Assembly (NCBI RefSeq): GCF_900103405.1
Contig: NZ_FNHX01000018.1
Span: 1-42,000 of the forward strand
Direction: 5' to 3'
Length of the DNA stretch: 42,000 bases
Source of the DNA: Polaromonas sp. JS666
GTDB lineage: Bacteria; Pseudomonadota; Gammaproteobacteria; Burkholderiales; Burkholderiaceae_C
Below, one piece after another: positions 8,634 to 15,863 of this stretch. The translations under genes and the position numbers were made by a program. Within the stretch, counting starts at the first letter, position 1. Each line of letters starts with the position of its first letter. The notes under the pieces are model-generated. The model had not been told where the DNA came from. It worked only from the letters and a program-made list of their open reading frames with translations, and searched no databases.

Positions 8634-9635
8634 TTAAGTTGGCAACTGCAACGCCTCCCATTGGCGTAGCAATTCGACCTGTCGGTGGAGTTGGCCAGTC
8701 GTCATGGTTTGGGAACCCCAAACCGGTACGCGTCCCGCGTACTCTCCCAGCAACCAGAATTGCCGGACCGCCATGAAGCGTGCGATGGCGGCAAGGTCGG
8801 CATCTGGGACCGGGCGTCTATCCCGGTAGGCGGAGATGAAATTTTTCCACTGCATTTTCACCTTGCTGCTCACCTCACCGTCAGGCACGCGCGGGTAGAG
8901 GTTCCATGGGTAGACCGCAAGCTCATACGCCAGGTAGCCCGGGCCCGCCTCGTCGAAATCGAAGAATATTGCCTGGCGTTGTCCTTCGGCGTCGGTCGTG
9001 ACGAAGTTGTTCTGGCCGTGTGCGTCACCATGGCATAGCACGCGGCTCAGTTCACCCATGGCCAGGATGTCATCGTGCAGCCGCAAGCCCAGCTTCTCGA
9101 ATTGCGGACGCAATTCGCCGGTCATGGACGGCGCACGAAGCAGTCCCTCCAGGGGCCTGAGGAGAAGGTAGTTCAGGCCAAGCACATAGGCGCTCTCCGG
9201 CCCCTGGTAGCTTTCGCCCCCTTGGTGCAAGGCGGCCAATCCGTGCGCAAAGGCCTGCACGTCAGCTGCCGCTTCACCCGTGAACTCCCCATCCAGATAT
9301 TCGAAGAGCATCAGCATCCGGGTGCCTTCCGGCAGCGGCACCTGTATGGCTATTTCGCCGGTCGCCGTTGTGACGCAGCGAGAGACCTGGCAGCCGACGT
9401 GGGCCCAATGCTCCAGTGCGGCGGCCTCGAACAACGCGTTGGGATCACCCCGCGGCCGCTCGGCACAGAGACGCGCCACAACGCGCCGCCCGCTGGCAAA
9501 TCCCAGTCGATAGACCTGATTGAAACTTCGCCGCAGGAACTCGCTCTCGACGACTTCGCCGAGTCCATAGCGGGCCTGCACAAGGGCGGCGATGCTGCTT
9601 GCCGTTGGCGTCGATTGCGCGATTTCCAGTTGCAT
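8634..9635 (-). CDS. Aminoglycoside phosphotransferase-type kinase (SrkA/APH fold)
   Basis: This 333-residue protein has a kinase-like phosphotransferase fold. The catalytic loop HGDAHGQN (D204, N209) and metal-binding FFDFDEAG (D226) are intact; the N-lobe segment RRVVARLCAERPRG carries a likely ATP-contacting region. The overall layout, including the tyrosine- and tryptophan-rich C-terminus (RQFWLLGEYAGRVP), resembles the RdoA/SrkA and homoserine-kinase-like phosphotransferases. The substrate cannot be read from sequence; it may be a small molecule or a protein, and drug resistance is not implied. The ATG at 9635 (MQLEIAQ) fits the domain start; the in-frame upstream extension is low-complexity and unlikely to be translated. 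Confidence 0.82.
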   Translation of the reverse strand: MQLEIAQSTPTASSIAALVQARYGLGEVVESEFLRRSFNQVYRLGFASGRRVVARLCAERPRGDPNALFEAAALEHWAHVGCQVSRCVTTATGEIAIQVPLPEGTRMLMLFEYLDGEFTGEAAADVQAFAHGLAALHQGGESYQGPESAYVLGLNYLLLRPLEGLLRAPSMTGELRPQFEKLGLRLHDDILAMGELSRVLCHGDAHGQNNFVTTDAEGQRQAIFFDFDEAGPGYLAYELAVYPWNLYPRVPDGEVSSKVKMQWKNFISAYRDRRPVPDADLAAIARFMAVRQFWLLGEYAGRVPVWGSQTMTTGQLHRQVELLRQWEALQLPT

Positions 9636-9755
9636 GTTTGTCCCGCAAGAAAGAAGGGCGCGATTATGGCGCAACGGCGCGCAGACTCGAACGGCCGCTT
9701 CTGGCCGGATGCCGCCATCCTGGCTCAAGCCGCAAGGGCCTAAAGCAGGTGGTCG

Positions 9756-10244
9756 CTATTGAGCCGCCGGAATTTCGTACCGCGCAAATGAGGTGGCCCC
9801 TTTCTGAACGACGCTGTGCAGCGTGAAGCCGAAGTCCTCATAGAGCTTGCGTAGCCCTTGCCGGTCCGCGACGCAGTCCAGCCGAAGATAGGCGCGCCCG
9901 AGCTGTTGGGCGCGAGCCCGGGCATACGTCAGGAGCTCAATCGAGACCCCTTTCTTTGCCCACGCTCGACGAATGGCGAGCTTGTGAATGAAGGCAGAGG
10001 TGCCCGGCAGGATCTCGGGCCAAAAATAGGCATCCGCCAACTCGAACTTCATGACGCCAACCACCTGCTCGCCGTCAAGGGCGACGTGAAAGAGCCCTGC
10101 GCTTGTGTCCTGCAGGACACGTTCGTGGCCAATATCGGCTCCTGACCAAAGTGCCCTACCGCCGTCGGCGAGCCAGCGGGCAGCGTCCTGCAGGACGGAG
10201 GCAATCATTGGCGCATCTGAGGGGCGCGCTTCCTGGATGTTCAT
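9756..10244 (-). CDS. GNAT-family N-acetyltransferase
   Basis: This 162-residue protein has the GNAT acetyl-CoA fold: an N-terminal IQEARPSDAPMIASVL segment, a central VVGVMKFELAD strand, FIHKLAIRRAWAKKGVSIELL (strand 4 and the pyrophosphate-loop region, here without the usual Q/RxxGxG/A glycine pattern) and the C-terminal LYEDFGFTLHS typical of strand 5 and helix 4. The acceptor substrate is unknown. It lies upstream of the kinase-like gene on the same strand with about 120 bp between them, so co-transcription is possible but not shown. Confidence 0.82.
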   Translation of the reverse strand: MNIQEARPSDAPMIASVLQDAARWLADGGRALWSGADIGHERVLQDTSAGLFHVALDGEQVVGVMKFELADAYFWPEILPGTSAFIHKLAIRRAWAKKGVSIELLTYARARAQQLGRAYLRLDCVADRQGLRKLYEDFGFTLHSVVQKGATSFARYEIPAAQ

Positions 10245-10421
10245 CGCGGCAAAGAGAGGTTGATGTCAATGGTGGAGTGACCGCACTGAAGATCCCATGT
10301 TGGCCTGCAGTCGCCGATGGGATAACAGGCATTCTGCCAGCGCTTTGGGCCCGAAGCGGGCGTAAACCGCCCGCATGCCTCAATCCAACGAAGATATCTC
10401 AGCCCCCGTCAAGGACCCCGG

Positions 10422-10940
10422 TCAGCGCGCCACCACCACGATTTCATCCTGGTGGTTGGCAATGTGAAACGCATGGGCCATAGCGAAGTCGGCCTTGCCG
10501 AGCGCGCCATAAGCAAAGTGCGGCTTGAGCGGGCCCTGGTGGCGCGTGAAGCGCTCAATCGCGGCACGCAGCCGGGCCGATGCGGGATGCCAGTCGCCTT
10601 CGCGGTGAAGGGCCGGCGCGCCGGGAATGGGCTCGCTGAGGCTGTGGCTCATCTGCCCGCGCCATTTAAAAAATGCAAACGCGGCTGCACCGGCGGTGTT
10701 CTGGAAAAAAGCGCTTTTGGGCTGCGGAAAACCGTCCAGGCTCATTTCCACGCTTTGCGCCATATGCTCCAGCACCGAGACCATGGGCCACTGGCCGGTG
10801 GTTTTGACGCCGGCCGCCTTGTCCAGCGTGTCCAGCCAGCGCAGGGCGTCATCGAGCGAGCCTACTTTGGGGAGGTCGGCCATTACAAAGTCTCCGGTCA
10901 AAGCCAGTGTGGTGGCGGCTAGGAAGTTGCGGCGGTTCAT
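10422..10940 (-). CDS. DUF1569 domain-containing protein with N-terminal signal
   Basis: A 172-residue protein from the ATG at 10940. The N-terminus MNRRNFLAATTLALTG is a twin-arginine-like export signal. The body matches DUF1569, a DinB-like four-helix family: ALRWLDTLD, WPMVSVLEHMAQSVEMSLDGFP, FFQNTAGAAAFAFFKWRGQMSH, and the C-terminal HAFHIANHQDEI. The histidines in LEHMAQ and HIANHQ sit where the DinB-like fold usually binds a metal, so a periplasmic metalloenzyme is possible, but the activity is unknown. The long in-frame upstream extension (to 11117) runs into the palindromic repeat and is not credible coding sequence. Confidence 0.82.
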   Translation of the reverse strand: MNRRNFLAATTLALTGDFVMADLPKVGSLDDALRWLDTLDKAAGVKTTGQWPMVSVLEHMAQSVEMSLDGFPQPKSAFFQNTAGAAAFAFFKWRGQMSHSLSEPIPGAPALHREGDWHPASARLRAAIERFTRHQGPLKPHFAYGALGKADFAMAHAFHIANHQDEIVVVAR

Positions 10941-11074
10941 AGCCGGAATGCTAGCAGTCGAGGGGGCGGCTGCGTGTTCCCCAGGTGACTGGTTGCCGGG
11001 TCTTGCTCCGGCGGGGCGCGCTCCCCTCCTCCCTCTACCTTCATCTTCCTGTCCTCTCTGCTGAGAGCTGCTGA

Positions 11075-11640
11075 CCGGGGTTGCCCGGCGGCAACTCACT
11101 TTTCTTTGCTTCGCCAAAGAAAAGTAAGCAAAAGAAAGGCGACCCTGGTGTCTGCGTCCCCTGCGCTTCGCTCCGGGGCAACCTGCGGTGCTCGGTTCAG
11201 GCGGGGTCTCGCTCGAACTCGCTGCGCTGCGCTTCGCTCAGACAATCGCGATCCCTTATCCGCCTGAACCTGCGCTCCTCGGCGCATACACAAGGGGTGG
11301 GGACAGAAATACCAAACAGCCGAAAACAGAAAACCGAATACCTAAAACCACAAGGACACGCCATGGCGTGTCCTTGTTTGTATTTGTCTTCTTGGTTTTC
11401 TGTCCCCGCTCCCGATTGCCCCGTCCTGGCTGGGCCGAGGAGCGCAGAGGCAAGCGGATCAGGGCTGGCGTTGTCTGAGCGGAGTGAAACGCAGCGAGTT
11501 TAGCCAGACCCCGCTTGGCTCGAGCACCGCAGGTTGCCCCGGAGCGAAGCGTAGGGGACCCAGACTGCGGGTCGCCTTTTCTTTGGTGACTTTCTTTTGG
11601 CGAAGCAAAAGAAAGTTACTTGCCGCCGGGCAACCCCGGC
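11075..11640. repeat. 566-bp nested imperfect palindrome, dispersed repeat family
   Basis: The two halves are inverted copies of each other. Pairs visible from outside in: CCGGGGTTGCCCGGCGGCAA at the left against its complement at the right end; CTTTGCTTCGCCAAA-type segments; GGCGACCC; CGCTTCGCTCCGGGGCAACC; CTGCGGTGCTCG; CTCGCTGCG; CCGAGGAGCGCAG; GGGGACAGAA against TTCTGTCCCC; and a central perfect 28-bp palindrome. The arms match at roughly four bases in five. Each arm also carries small hairpins of its own. Part of the same family recurs at the right edge of the window, where GGCGACCCGCAGTCTGG is identical to the complement of the right arm. No transposase or other gene is inside. It fits a non-autonomous intergenic repeat of Comamonadaceae-type genomes. 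Confidence 0.85.
11350..11377. repeat. Perfect 28-bp palindrome at the repeat centre
   Basis: The sequence reads ACAAGGACACGCC followed by its exact complement around an ATGGCG centre, with no mismatch over 28 bases. It is the central loop-free stem of the larger inverted structure and could form a cruciform or an RNA hairpin on either strand. Confidence 0.85.
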
Positions 11641-11748
11641 CAGCAGAAGCCAGCAGAAAACACCCTGTTGGAAAAAACAGAAAAAAGCTGAATCCACCCC
11701 ACCTCCCCGCCCGTATTCAACAAAACCCAACAAACCCAAGCCCACATC

Positions 11749-12660
11749 ATGCAAAAAGCCTTTTACCCCCTCCTCACCGGTCTGCTCATGGCCGCGGCCG
11801 CCCACGCCGACACGGGCAAACTCCTCCTGACCGGCGGCGTCAGCAGCATTGAAGGCGCGGCCGGCGGCGGCCTGACGCCCTGGGCTGTGATCGGCAGCAA
11901 TGCCACGGCGGGGGAGATGGGCGGCTCGGCCTATCTGACCCATGTCGGGACCACGGACTACGGCCTGAACATCTACGGCGCAGCGCTGGGCATCCATGAC
12001 CGCTACGAGCTGTCGATTGCGCGGCAGGACTTCAACACCCGGGATACCGGTGTGGCGCTGGGCCTGCCCGGGCTGCACCTGAAGCAGACCATCGTGGGCG
12101 CCAAGTGGCGTGTGCTGGGTGATGCCGTGCTCGACAGCGACACGCTGATGCCGCAGGTGGCGGTGGGCGTGCAGTACAAGAAGCTGGGCTCGACCGGGCT
12201 GGACGGCACCCTGGCCGCGCTGGGTGCCAAACGCTCTGGCGTGGATGTGTATGTAAGCGCCACCAAACTTTTCCTGGGCCAGAGCCTGTTGCTCAACGGC
12301 ACGCTGCGCGCGACCAAGGCCAACCAGAACGGCCTGCTGGGCTACGGCGCGACCTTGGGCGGTAATGAAAACCGCTACACCCTGCAGCCGGAGTTTTCCG
12401 TCGCCTACCTGCTCAGCAAGAACGTCGCCGTCGGCGCCGAGTACCGCTTCATGCGCAACAAGCTTGAAGGTGCGGGCCGCGCCGCGGGCCTGGGCAACGG
12501 CCTGCGCTCGGAGGACTGGAAAGACATCTTCATCGCCTGGGCGCCCAGCAAAAACCTCTCGCTGACGCTGGCCTATGTGGACCTGGGCGTGATCGTGCCC
12601 GCCACGACCGGCAGCCGCAAGCAGACCGGTTATTACCTCTCGGCCCAGGTCGCTTTCTGA
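11749..12660 (+). CDS. DUF3034 family outer-membrane barrel-like protein
   Basis: A 303-residue protein with a clear Sec signal peptide (MQKAFYPLLTGLLMAAAAHA, cleavage near residue 20). The mature part starts TGKLLLTGGVSSIEGAAGGGLTPW, a DUF3034 hallmark, and consists of alternating short amphipathic strands with many glycines and tyrosines, ending in the aromatic residue F (YLSAQVAF), as outer-membrane barrels do. The role of DUF3034 is not established. It heads a probable operon: the haemoglobin gene starts 33 bp after it, with no terminator between. The link to an exported haemoglobin and a cupredoxin suggests a role in periplasmic redox or metal handling, but this is inference. Confidence 0.85.
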   Translation: MQKAFYPLLTGLLMAAAAHADTGKLLLTGGVSSIEGAAGGGLTPWAVIGSNATAGEMGGSAYLTHVGTTDYGLNIYGAALGIHDRYELSIARQDFNTRDTGVALGLPGLHLKQTIVGAKWRVLGDAVLDSDTLMPQVAVGVQYKKLGSTGLDGTLAALGAKRSGVDVYVSATKLFLGQSLLLNGTLRATKANQNGLLGYGATLGGNENRYTLQPEFSVAYLLSKNVAVGAEYRFMRNKLEGAGRAAGLGNGLRSEDWKDIFIAWAPSKNLSLTLAYVDLGVIVPATTGSRKQTGYYLSAQVAF

Positions 12661-12693
12661 GACTCCCCTCCCTCATTCCACCAAGGACACGTC

Positions 12694-13155
12694 ATGAACA
12701 AAACCCTGATCTGCCTGGCGCTTGCAGCCGGCAGCCTGCTGTCATCCGCCGCCTCGCTCGCGCAAACCGCGGCCCCTGGCGACCAGCTCTACAAAGCCTT
12801 TGGCGAAAAGCCCGGCCTGGTCGCGCTGATGGACGACTTCATGGTGCGGCTGCTGGCCGACCCGCGCACAGGGCCGCACTTCCAGCCGGCCAACCAGCAG
12901 CGCGTGAAGGAACAGCTGGTGGAGCAGCTTTGCGCGTTGAGCGGCGGCCCCTGCGTCTACAAGGGCGCGGACATGAAAAGCGCGCACGCCAACCTGGACA
13001 TCAAAAAATCCGACTTCCACGCGCTGGTCGAGGTGCTGCAGCAAAGCATGGACGCCAAAGGCATTCCGTTTCGCAAACAGAATGAGATGCTGGCGCTGCT
13101 GGCGCCCATGAACCGCGACATCATCACGCCCACGGAAAGCGCGGCCAAACCATGA
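12694..13155 (+). CDS. Exported group 1 truncated haemoglobin
   Basis: A 153-residue protein: signal peptide about 1-23 (ending ASLAQ), then a two-over-two globin. The proximal haem histidine is H98 in MKSAHANLDI, aligned with His81 of Mycobacterium trHbN; GGPCVYKGADM before it and F108 after it are family features. At position B10, usually Tyr, there is Met (DDFMVRLL, M50), and at E11, usually Gln or similar, the alignment gives Leu (L75), so the distal pocket looks apolar. C80 and C87 could form a disulphide in the periplasm. Known truncated haemoglobins bind O2 or NO; most are cytoplasmic, so export is notable. The stop overlaps the next start (ATGA at 13152), which implies translational coupling to the cupredoxin gene. 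Confidence 0.9.
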   Translation: MNKTLICLALAAGSLLSSAASLAQTAAPGDQLYKAFGEKPGLVALMDDFMVRLLADPRTGPHFQPANQQRVKEQLVEQLCALSGGPCVYKGADMKSAHANLDIKKSDFHALVEVLQQSMDAKGIPFRKQNEMLALLAPMNRDIITPTESAAKP

Positions 13156-13820
13156 ACGCACGTCTACACGCCATCAGCTTTGCCGCACTACTGATGCTGA
13201 GTGCCGCGGCGCAGGCCGGCACCCTGGTGGTGTCGGTGCTCGACAAGGAGGGCAAGCCGGTGCAGGACGCAGTGGTGGTGGCGACGCCGGCCAACAAAAA
13301 CGCCAGGCCGAAAAACCCGCTGCCGCCGCAAGCCACCATCAGCCAGGAAAAAATGCAGTTCATCCCGGCGGTGACAGTGCTGCCCGTGGGTGCGAAGCTG
13401 CAATTCGTCAACAACGACCCCTGGGACCACCATGTGCGCAGCTCGCCGGCGGGCATGGGCCAGTTCAACGCGGCGAATGCCGGCTTCGAGCTGCGCCTGG
13501 AAGGCAAAACCGAGGGCAAGCCCGCCAAATCCGGCGAAGTCACACTGGACAAGGCCGGCGCGCTGGGCGCAACCTTGCTGGGCTGTTTTATCCACGGCTC
13601 CATGCGCGGCTACATCTATGCCAGCGAATCGCCCTGGGCCGGCAAGACCAGCGACCAAGGCATTGCCACCTTCGAGGACCTGCCCGAGGGCACGGCCCAG
13701 GTGAAGGTCTGGCAGGCCGACCAGCTGATAGACATCGCGCCGCAGCAGGTCACGGTGGGCACGGTGCAGGCCAAAAACGTCATGCAGCTCACGGTGGTGC
13801 CGCGGCGGCGCAGGTCCTGA
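13152..13820 (+). CDS. Exported cupredoxin ('methylamine utilisation'/plastocyanin-like), copy 1
   Basis: A 222-residue periplasmic protein. Signal peptide 1-22 (SAAAQA). Residues 23-45 (GTLVVSVLDKEGKPVQDAVV) look like a carboxypeptidase-regulatory or transthyretin-like strand pair; the centre is a cupredoxin with candidate type-1 copper ligands H93 or H94 (NNDPWDHHV), C145, H148 and M151 in LLGCFIHGSM. A C-terminal beta segment (DLPEGTAQVKVWQADQLIDI) resembles the proteins annotated as methylamine utilisation protein, though no methylamine dehydrogenase genes are here. It ends in an arginine run (RRRRS). A close paralogue lies at 19477-20160. It is translationally coupled to the haemoglobin, which suggests electron or gas-ligand chemistry in the same compartment; the partner is unknown. 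Confidence 0.86.
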   Translation: MNARLHAISFAALLMLSAAAQAGTLVVSVLDKEGKPVQDAVVVATPANKNARPKNPLPPQATISQEKMQFIPAVTVLPVGAKLQFVNNDPWDHHVRSSPAGMGQFNAANAGFELRLEGKTEGKPAKSGEVTLDKAGALGATLLGCFIHGSMRGYIYASESPWAGKTSDQGIATFEDLPEGTAQVKVWQADQLIDIAPQQVTVGTVQAKNVMQLTVVPRRRRS

Positions 13821-13828
13821 GGCCACCC

Positions 13829-14422
13829 TTAACGCTGGCTGTCGTCCTTGTGGGAGTCCGGCTCCAACGGCGCAAGGTCGGATGAATAAATCCGGTCGCC
13901 AATTTGCATGGCCCGGCCTTTCTCCCAGGCGGCTTCAAAGGCCGCGAGCTCGTCCGCCGTGGCGCGCTCATGGCGCCGCACCGGCGGCCGCGAATCGCCC
14001 GCGTCCTGGCCCGTGCGGAGCACGGCGGGACGGCTGGCCGAGAAGCCCTGGATCTGTTCATTGACCTGCCAGTACACGCCGCTGACCAACAGGTTGTAGC
14101 GCGCGGTGGCATTTTTGGCGATGGCTGCCCCCACCTCGGCCAGCCGGGCGGGCGCGCCTTCCCGGTTATCCAGGAAGTCGGTGGAAAGGTCCACCAGCAC
14201 CAGGTACTGGTGGCCCCGCTTGTCGTTGCGCACCACGCGGAATTTGTAGCTGGCCGACAGGATCCCGTGGGCCTGCATGGTCACCCGTATGGCTTCATAC
14301 AGCATCTCGCGCCTGAACTCCATGCGCTCGTCAAGGTTCATCTTGACCGGGCCAGTCTCAGGCCCCGTGGCCCCGGGCTTGGGGCTTTTGCTGGCGCTAA
14401 AGAGGTTCTTGAGCACGGACAT
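13829..14422 (-). CDS. Conserved-looking protein of unknown function
   Basis: I do not recognise this 197-residue protein. It has no signal peptide or membrane segment. The N-terminus is low-complexity (SKSPKPGATGPETGPVK); a compact mixed alpha/beta region follows (MEFRREMLYEAIRVTMQAHG, YKFRVVRNDKRGHQYLVLVDL, IAKNATARYNLLVSGVYWQV), then a charged C-terminus. The codon use and composition match its neighbours, and it starts 12 bp after the DUF3455 lipoprotein gene on the same strand, so it is probably in that operon, downstream of the ECF-like promoter at 15153-15182. Its 3' end converges with the cupredoxin gene, 8 bp away. Confidence 0.72.
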   Translation of the reverse strand: MSVLKNLFSASKSPKPGATGPETGPVKMNLDERMEFRREMLYEAIRVTMQAHGILSASYKFRVVRNDKRGHQYLVLVDLSTDFLDNREGAPARLAEVGAAIAKNATARYNLLVSGVYWQVNEQIQGFSASRPAVLRTGQDAGDSRPPVRRHERATADELAAFEAAWEKGRAMQIGDRIYSSDLAPLEPDSHKDDSQR

Positions 14423-14434
14423 GCTGCACTCGCT

Positions 14435-15016
14435 TCAGGTGTTTTTGGCGGCAAAGAACACGTAGTCGGCGGTATAGCCTTCCTTGACGCGTTTGCCGGC
14501 GTCGGCCTGCGTGGCGCAGCCCCTGGCCGGTGCATTGCCGCCCTCGGTGTTCAGGCGCTGCACGCTGGTGACGCCAGCCATCTTGCCGGGCATGCCGGCG
14601 GATTTGGCTGTCAGCAACAGCAGCGGGATGTCGGCGGGGCGCTCGCCGTCGGCCCTGGCTTTCACCGTGCCCACGGTCTTGCTGCCGTCCAGCGCGGTCC
14701 AGTGCGGGCCGGCGCCGTGCGTGCCGACTTTTTCGTCCTTCTGGTTAAAGAGGTCCGCCTCGGGCGCGACAAACACCCAGGCCCAGCCGCCCTTGTCGCT
14801 GGCGCGGCATTCGTAGATTTGCGAGCCCACCGCATGCCAGGTGAAGGCCGCCTGCTCGTTGTCGGCCGGCTTGAGCGCGGCGGGCGCCGGCTTGCCGGCG
14901 TAGGCCTGTGCGGCCGGGCCGCTGGCGCAGGCGCTCAAGAGGCCCGCGCACAGGGCGGCGGCCACAAGGCCCGCATGGAGCCTGGTTTGGGCGACAGCAG
15001 TTGCAATCGATGTCAT
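14435..15016 (-). CDS. DUF3455 lipoprotein
   Basis: A 193-residue protein from the ATG at 15016, which has an excellent ribosome binding site (AGGAGA, 7 nt upstream). The signal peptide ends in a lipobox, LLSAC, with C30 as the lipidated residue, so it is an envelope lipoprotein. The mature part matches DUF3455: WHAVGSQIYECRASDKGGWAWVF, PEADLFN, GTHGAGPHWTALDGSKTVG, IPLLLLTAKS, and a C-terminal VKEGYTADYVFFAA. The family is common in secreted bacterial and fungal proteins; its biochemistry is not known. It is followed by the unknown gene at 13829-14422. An ECF-like promoter about 140 bp upstream suggests control by the neighbouring sigma factor. Confidence 0.87.
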   Translation of the reverse strand: MTSIATAVAQTRLHAGLVAAALCAGLLSACASGPAAQAYAGKPAPAALKPADNEQAAFTWHAVGSQIYECRASDKGGWAWVFVAPEADLFNQKDEKVGTHGAGPHWTALDGSKTVGTVKARADGERPADIPLLLLTAKSAGMPGKMAGVTSVQRLNTEGGNAPARGCATQADAGKRVKEGYTADYVFFAAKNT

Positions 15017-15152
15017 GGCGATCTCCTGGAAGGAGTCCTGCCCATATTGACAGGTCTCCGGGTTAAAGAAAAGAAAAATGACGGGTAAAAATGCCCCAAC
15101 AACCCCACGGGCGGAAGGGGTGTGGGCCGGCGCGGCGTCCGGCCTACCGGGG

Positions 15153-15182
15153 ACAAACGCCGGCCGGCGCAAATCGGATGCG
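15153..15182 (-). promoter_or_regulatory. ECF-type promoter candidate facing the DUF3455 gene
   Basis: Read on the minus strand: CGCATCC (15182-15176), a 16-bp spacer beginning GATTT, then CGTTTGT (15159-15153). The same two blocks with the same spacing occur on the plus strand at 18414-18443, ahead of the TPR gene. GCATCC/CGT is like the CATCC...CG pattern reported for SigK/RskA-type ECF factors. A transcript from here would have a leader of about 130 nt before the DUF3455 start. The sigma gene itself shows no such site on the plus strand. Confidence 0.55.
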
Positions 15183-15251
15183 TTTTTCCGCAAAAAATGT
15201 CCATTCCCGCCCGCGTTTGCCGCCCAGGCGGAACTCCCTATACTCAGCCGC

Positions 15252-15863
15252 ATGAAATTGGCCGACACGGACACCCGCAGCCTGCAAGCCCTGATCGCCG
15301 GCGCGGCGCAAGGCGACCACGCCTGCTTTGCCGATATCTATGAACGCACCCACACGCATCTGTTTGGCGTCGCCGTTCGTATATTGGGACAAGGACAGGC
15401 GGCCGAGGATGTGCTGCAAGAGGCGTATGTGAGTATCTGGAAAAGCGCGGCCGGCTACCGAAGCGAGGTGGACGGCCAACCCATTCAACCCATGACGTGG
15501 CTGATCGCCATCGTCCGCAACAAGGCGCTGGACGCCTTCCGGGCACGCGCGCGCCGCAAGGAAAGCGAGCTGCCCGAATCAGGTGAGCTGGACGAGGACG
15601 CCATCGAAAGCAGCGCCGCACCCGCCCCCAGCGCCATGCAGCTGCTGGAGCAGGCCACCGAGGCCCTGCATATAGAAGGCTGCATGAACGCGCTCGAGGG
15701 CAGCCACCGGCAAAGCCTGGCGCTGGCCTATTACCAGGGCCTGTCGCACACCGAGGTGGCCGCGCAAATGGGCGCGCCGCTGGGATCGGTGAAAGCCTGG
15801 ATACGGCGCGGCCTGGAAAAACTCAAGGGCTGCCTGGCCGCGCAGGGGGTGGTGGCGTCATGA
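15252..15863 (+). CDS. ECF RNA polymerase sigma factor (SigK/RpoE type)
   Basis: A 203-residue sigma factor with region 2 (FADIYERTHTHLFGVAVRIL, AAEDVLQEAYVSIWKSA, PMTWLIAIVRNKALDAFRARARR) and region 4 (EGSHRQSLALAYYQGLSHTEVAAQM, PLGSVKAWIRRGLEKLKGCL), separated by an acidic linker; region 3 is missing, which defines the ECF class. The start at 15252 fits the domain; there is no good Shine-Dalgarno sequence, and a possible TATACT lies only 8 bp upstream, so a leaderless or weak start is possible. It overlaps the anti-sigma gene by ATGA. Likely targets are envelope genes nearby (see the shared motif at 15153 and 18413). The inducing signal is unknown. Confidence 0.92.
   Translation: MKLADTDTRSLQALIAGAAQGDHACFADIYERTHTHLFGVAVRILGQGQAAEDVLQEAYVSIWKSAAGYRSEVDGQPIQPMTWLIAIVRNKALDAFRARARRKESELPESGELDEDAIESSAAPAPSAMQLLEQATEALHIEGCMNALEGSHRQSLALAYYQGLSHTEVAAQMGAPLGSVKAWIRRGLEKLKGCLAAQGVVAS

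Larger units (their letters stand above)
10941..11748. other. Gene-free region dominated by a nested palindromic repeat
   Basis: About 800 bases hold no gene. Bases 10985-11060 are a pyrimidine-rich lead-in (beginning CCGGGTCTTGCTCCGGC) that recurs at 41774-41830. Bases 11075-11640 form a long nested imperfect palindrome, listed separately. Bases 11641-11748 are A- and C-rich and must contain the promoter of the DUF3034 gene. Open frames inside the palindrome are repeat artefacts with no protein resemblance. Confidence 0.75.

Noticed and set aside
7270..8721. 483-codon minus-strand frame opposite dinB
   Set aside because: It is an antisense shadow of a clear DinB gene; the translated sequence has no domain features.
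10376..10468. A short plus-strand frame MPQSNEDISAPVKDP... that looks like the start of a gene
   Set aside because: It stops after 30 codons inside the DUF1569 gene, has no ribosome binding site and no family match; a gene remnant cannot be shown.
11075..11640. CRISPR-like or IS-like structure
   Set aside because: There are no regularly spaced direct repeats and no transposase frame; the structure is purely inverted.
15217..15244. TTGCCG-N16-TATACT promoter directly before the sigma gene
   Set aside because: It would end 8 bp before the start codon, leaving almost no leader; it is possible only if the mRNA is leaderless, so it was not listed as a feature.
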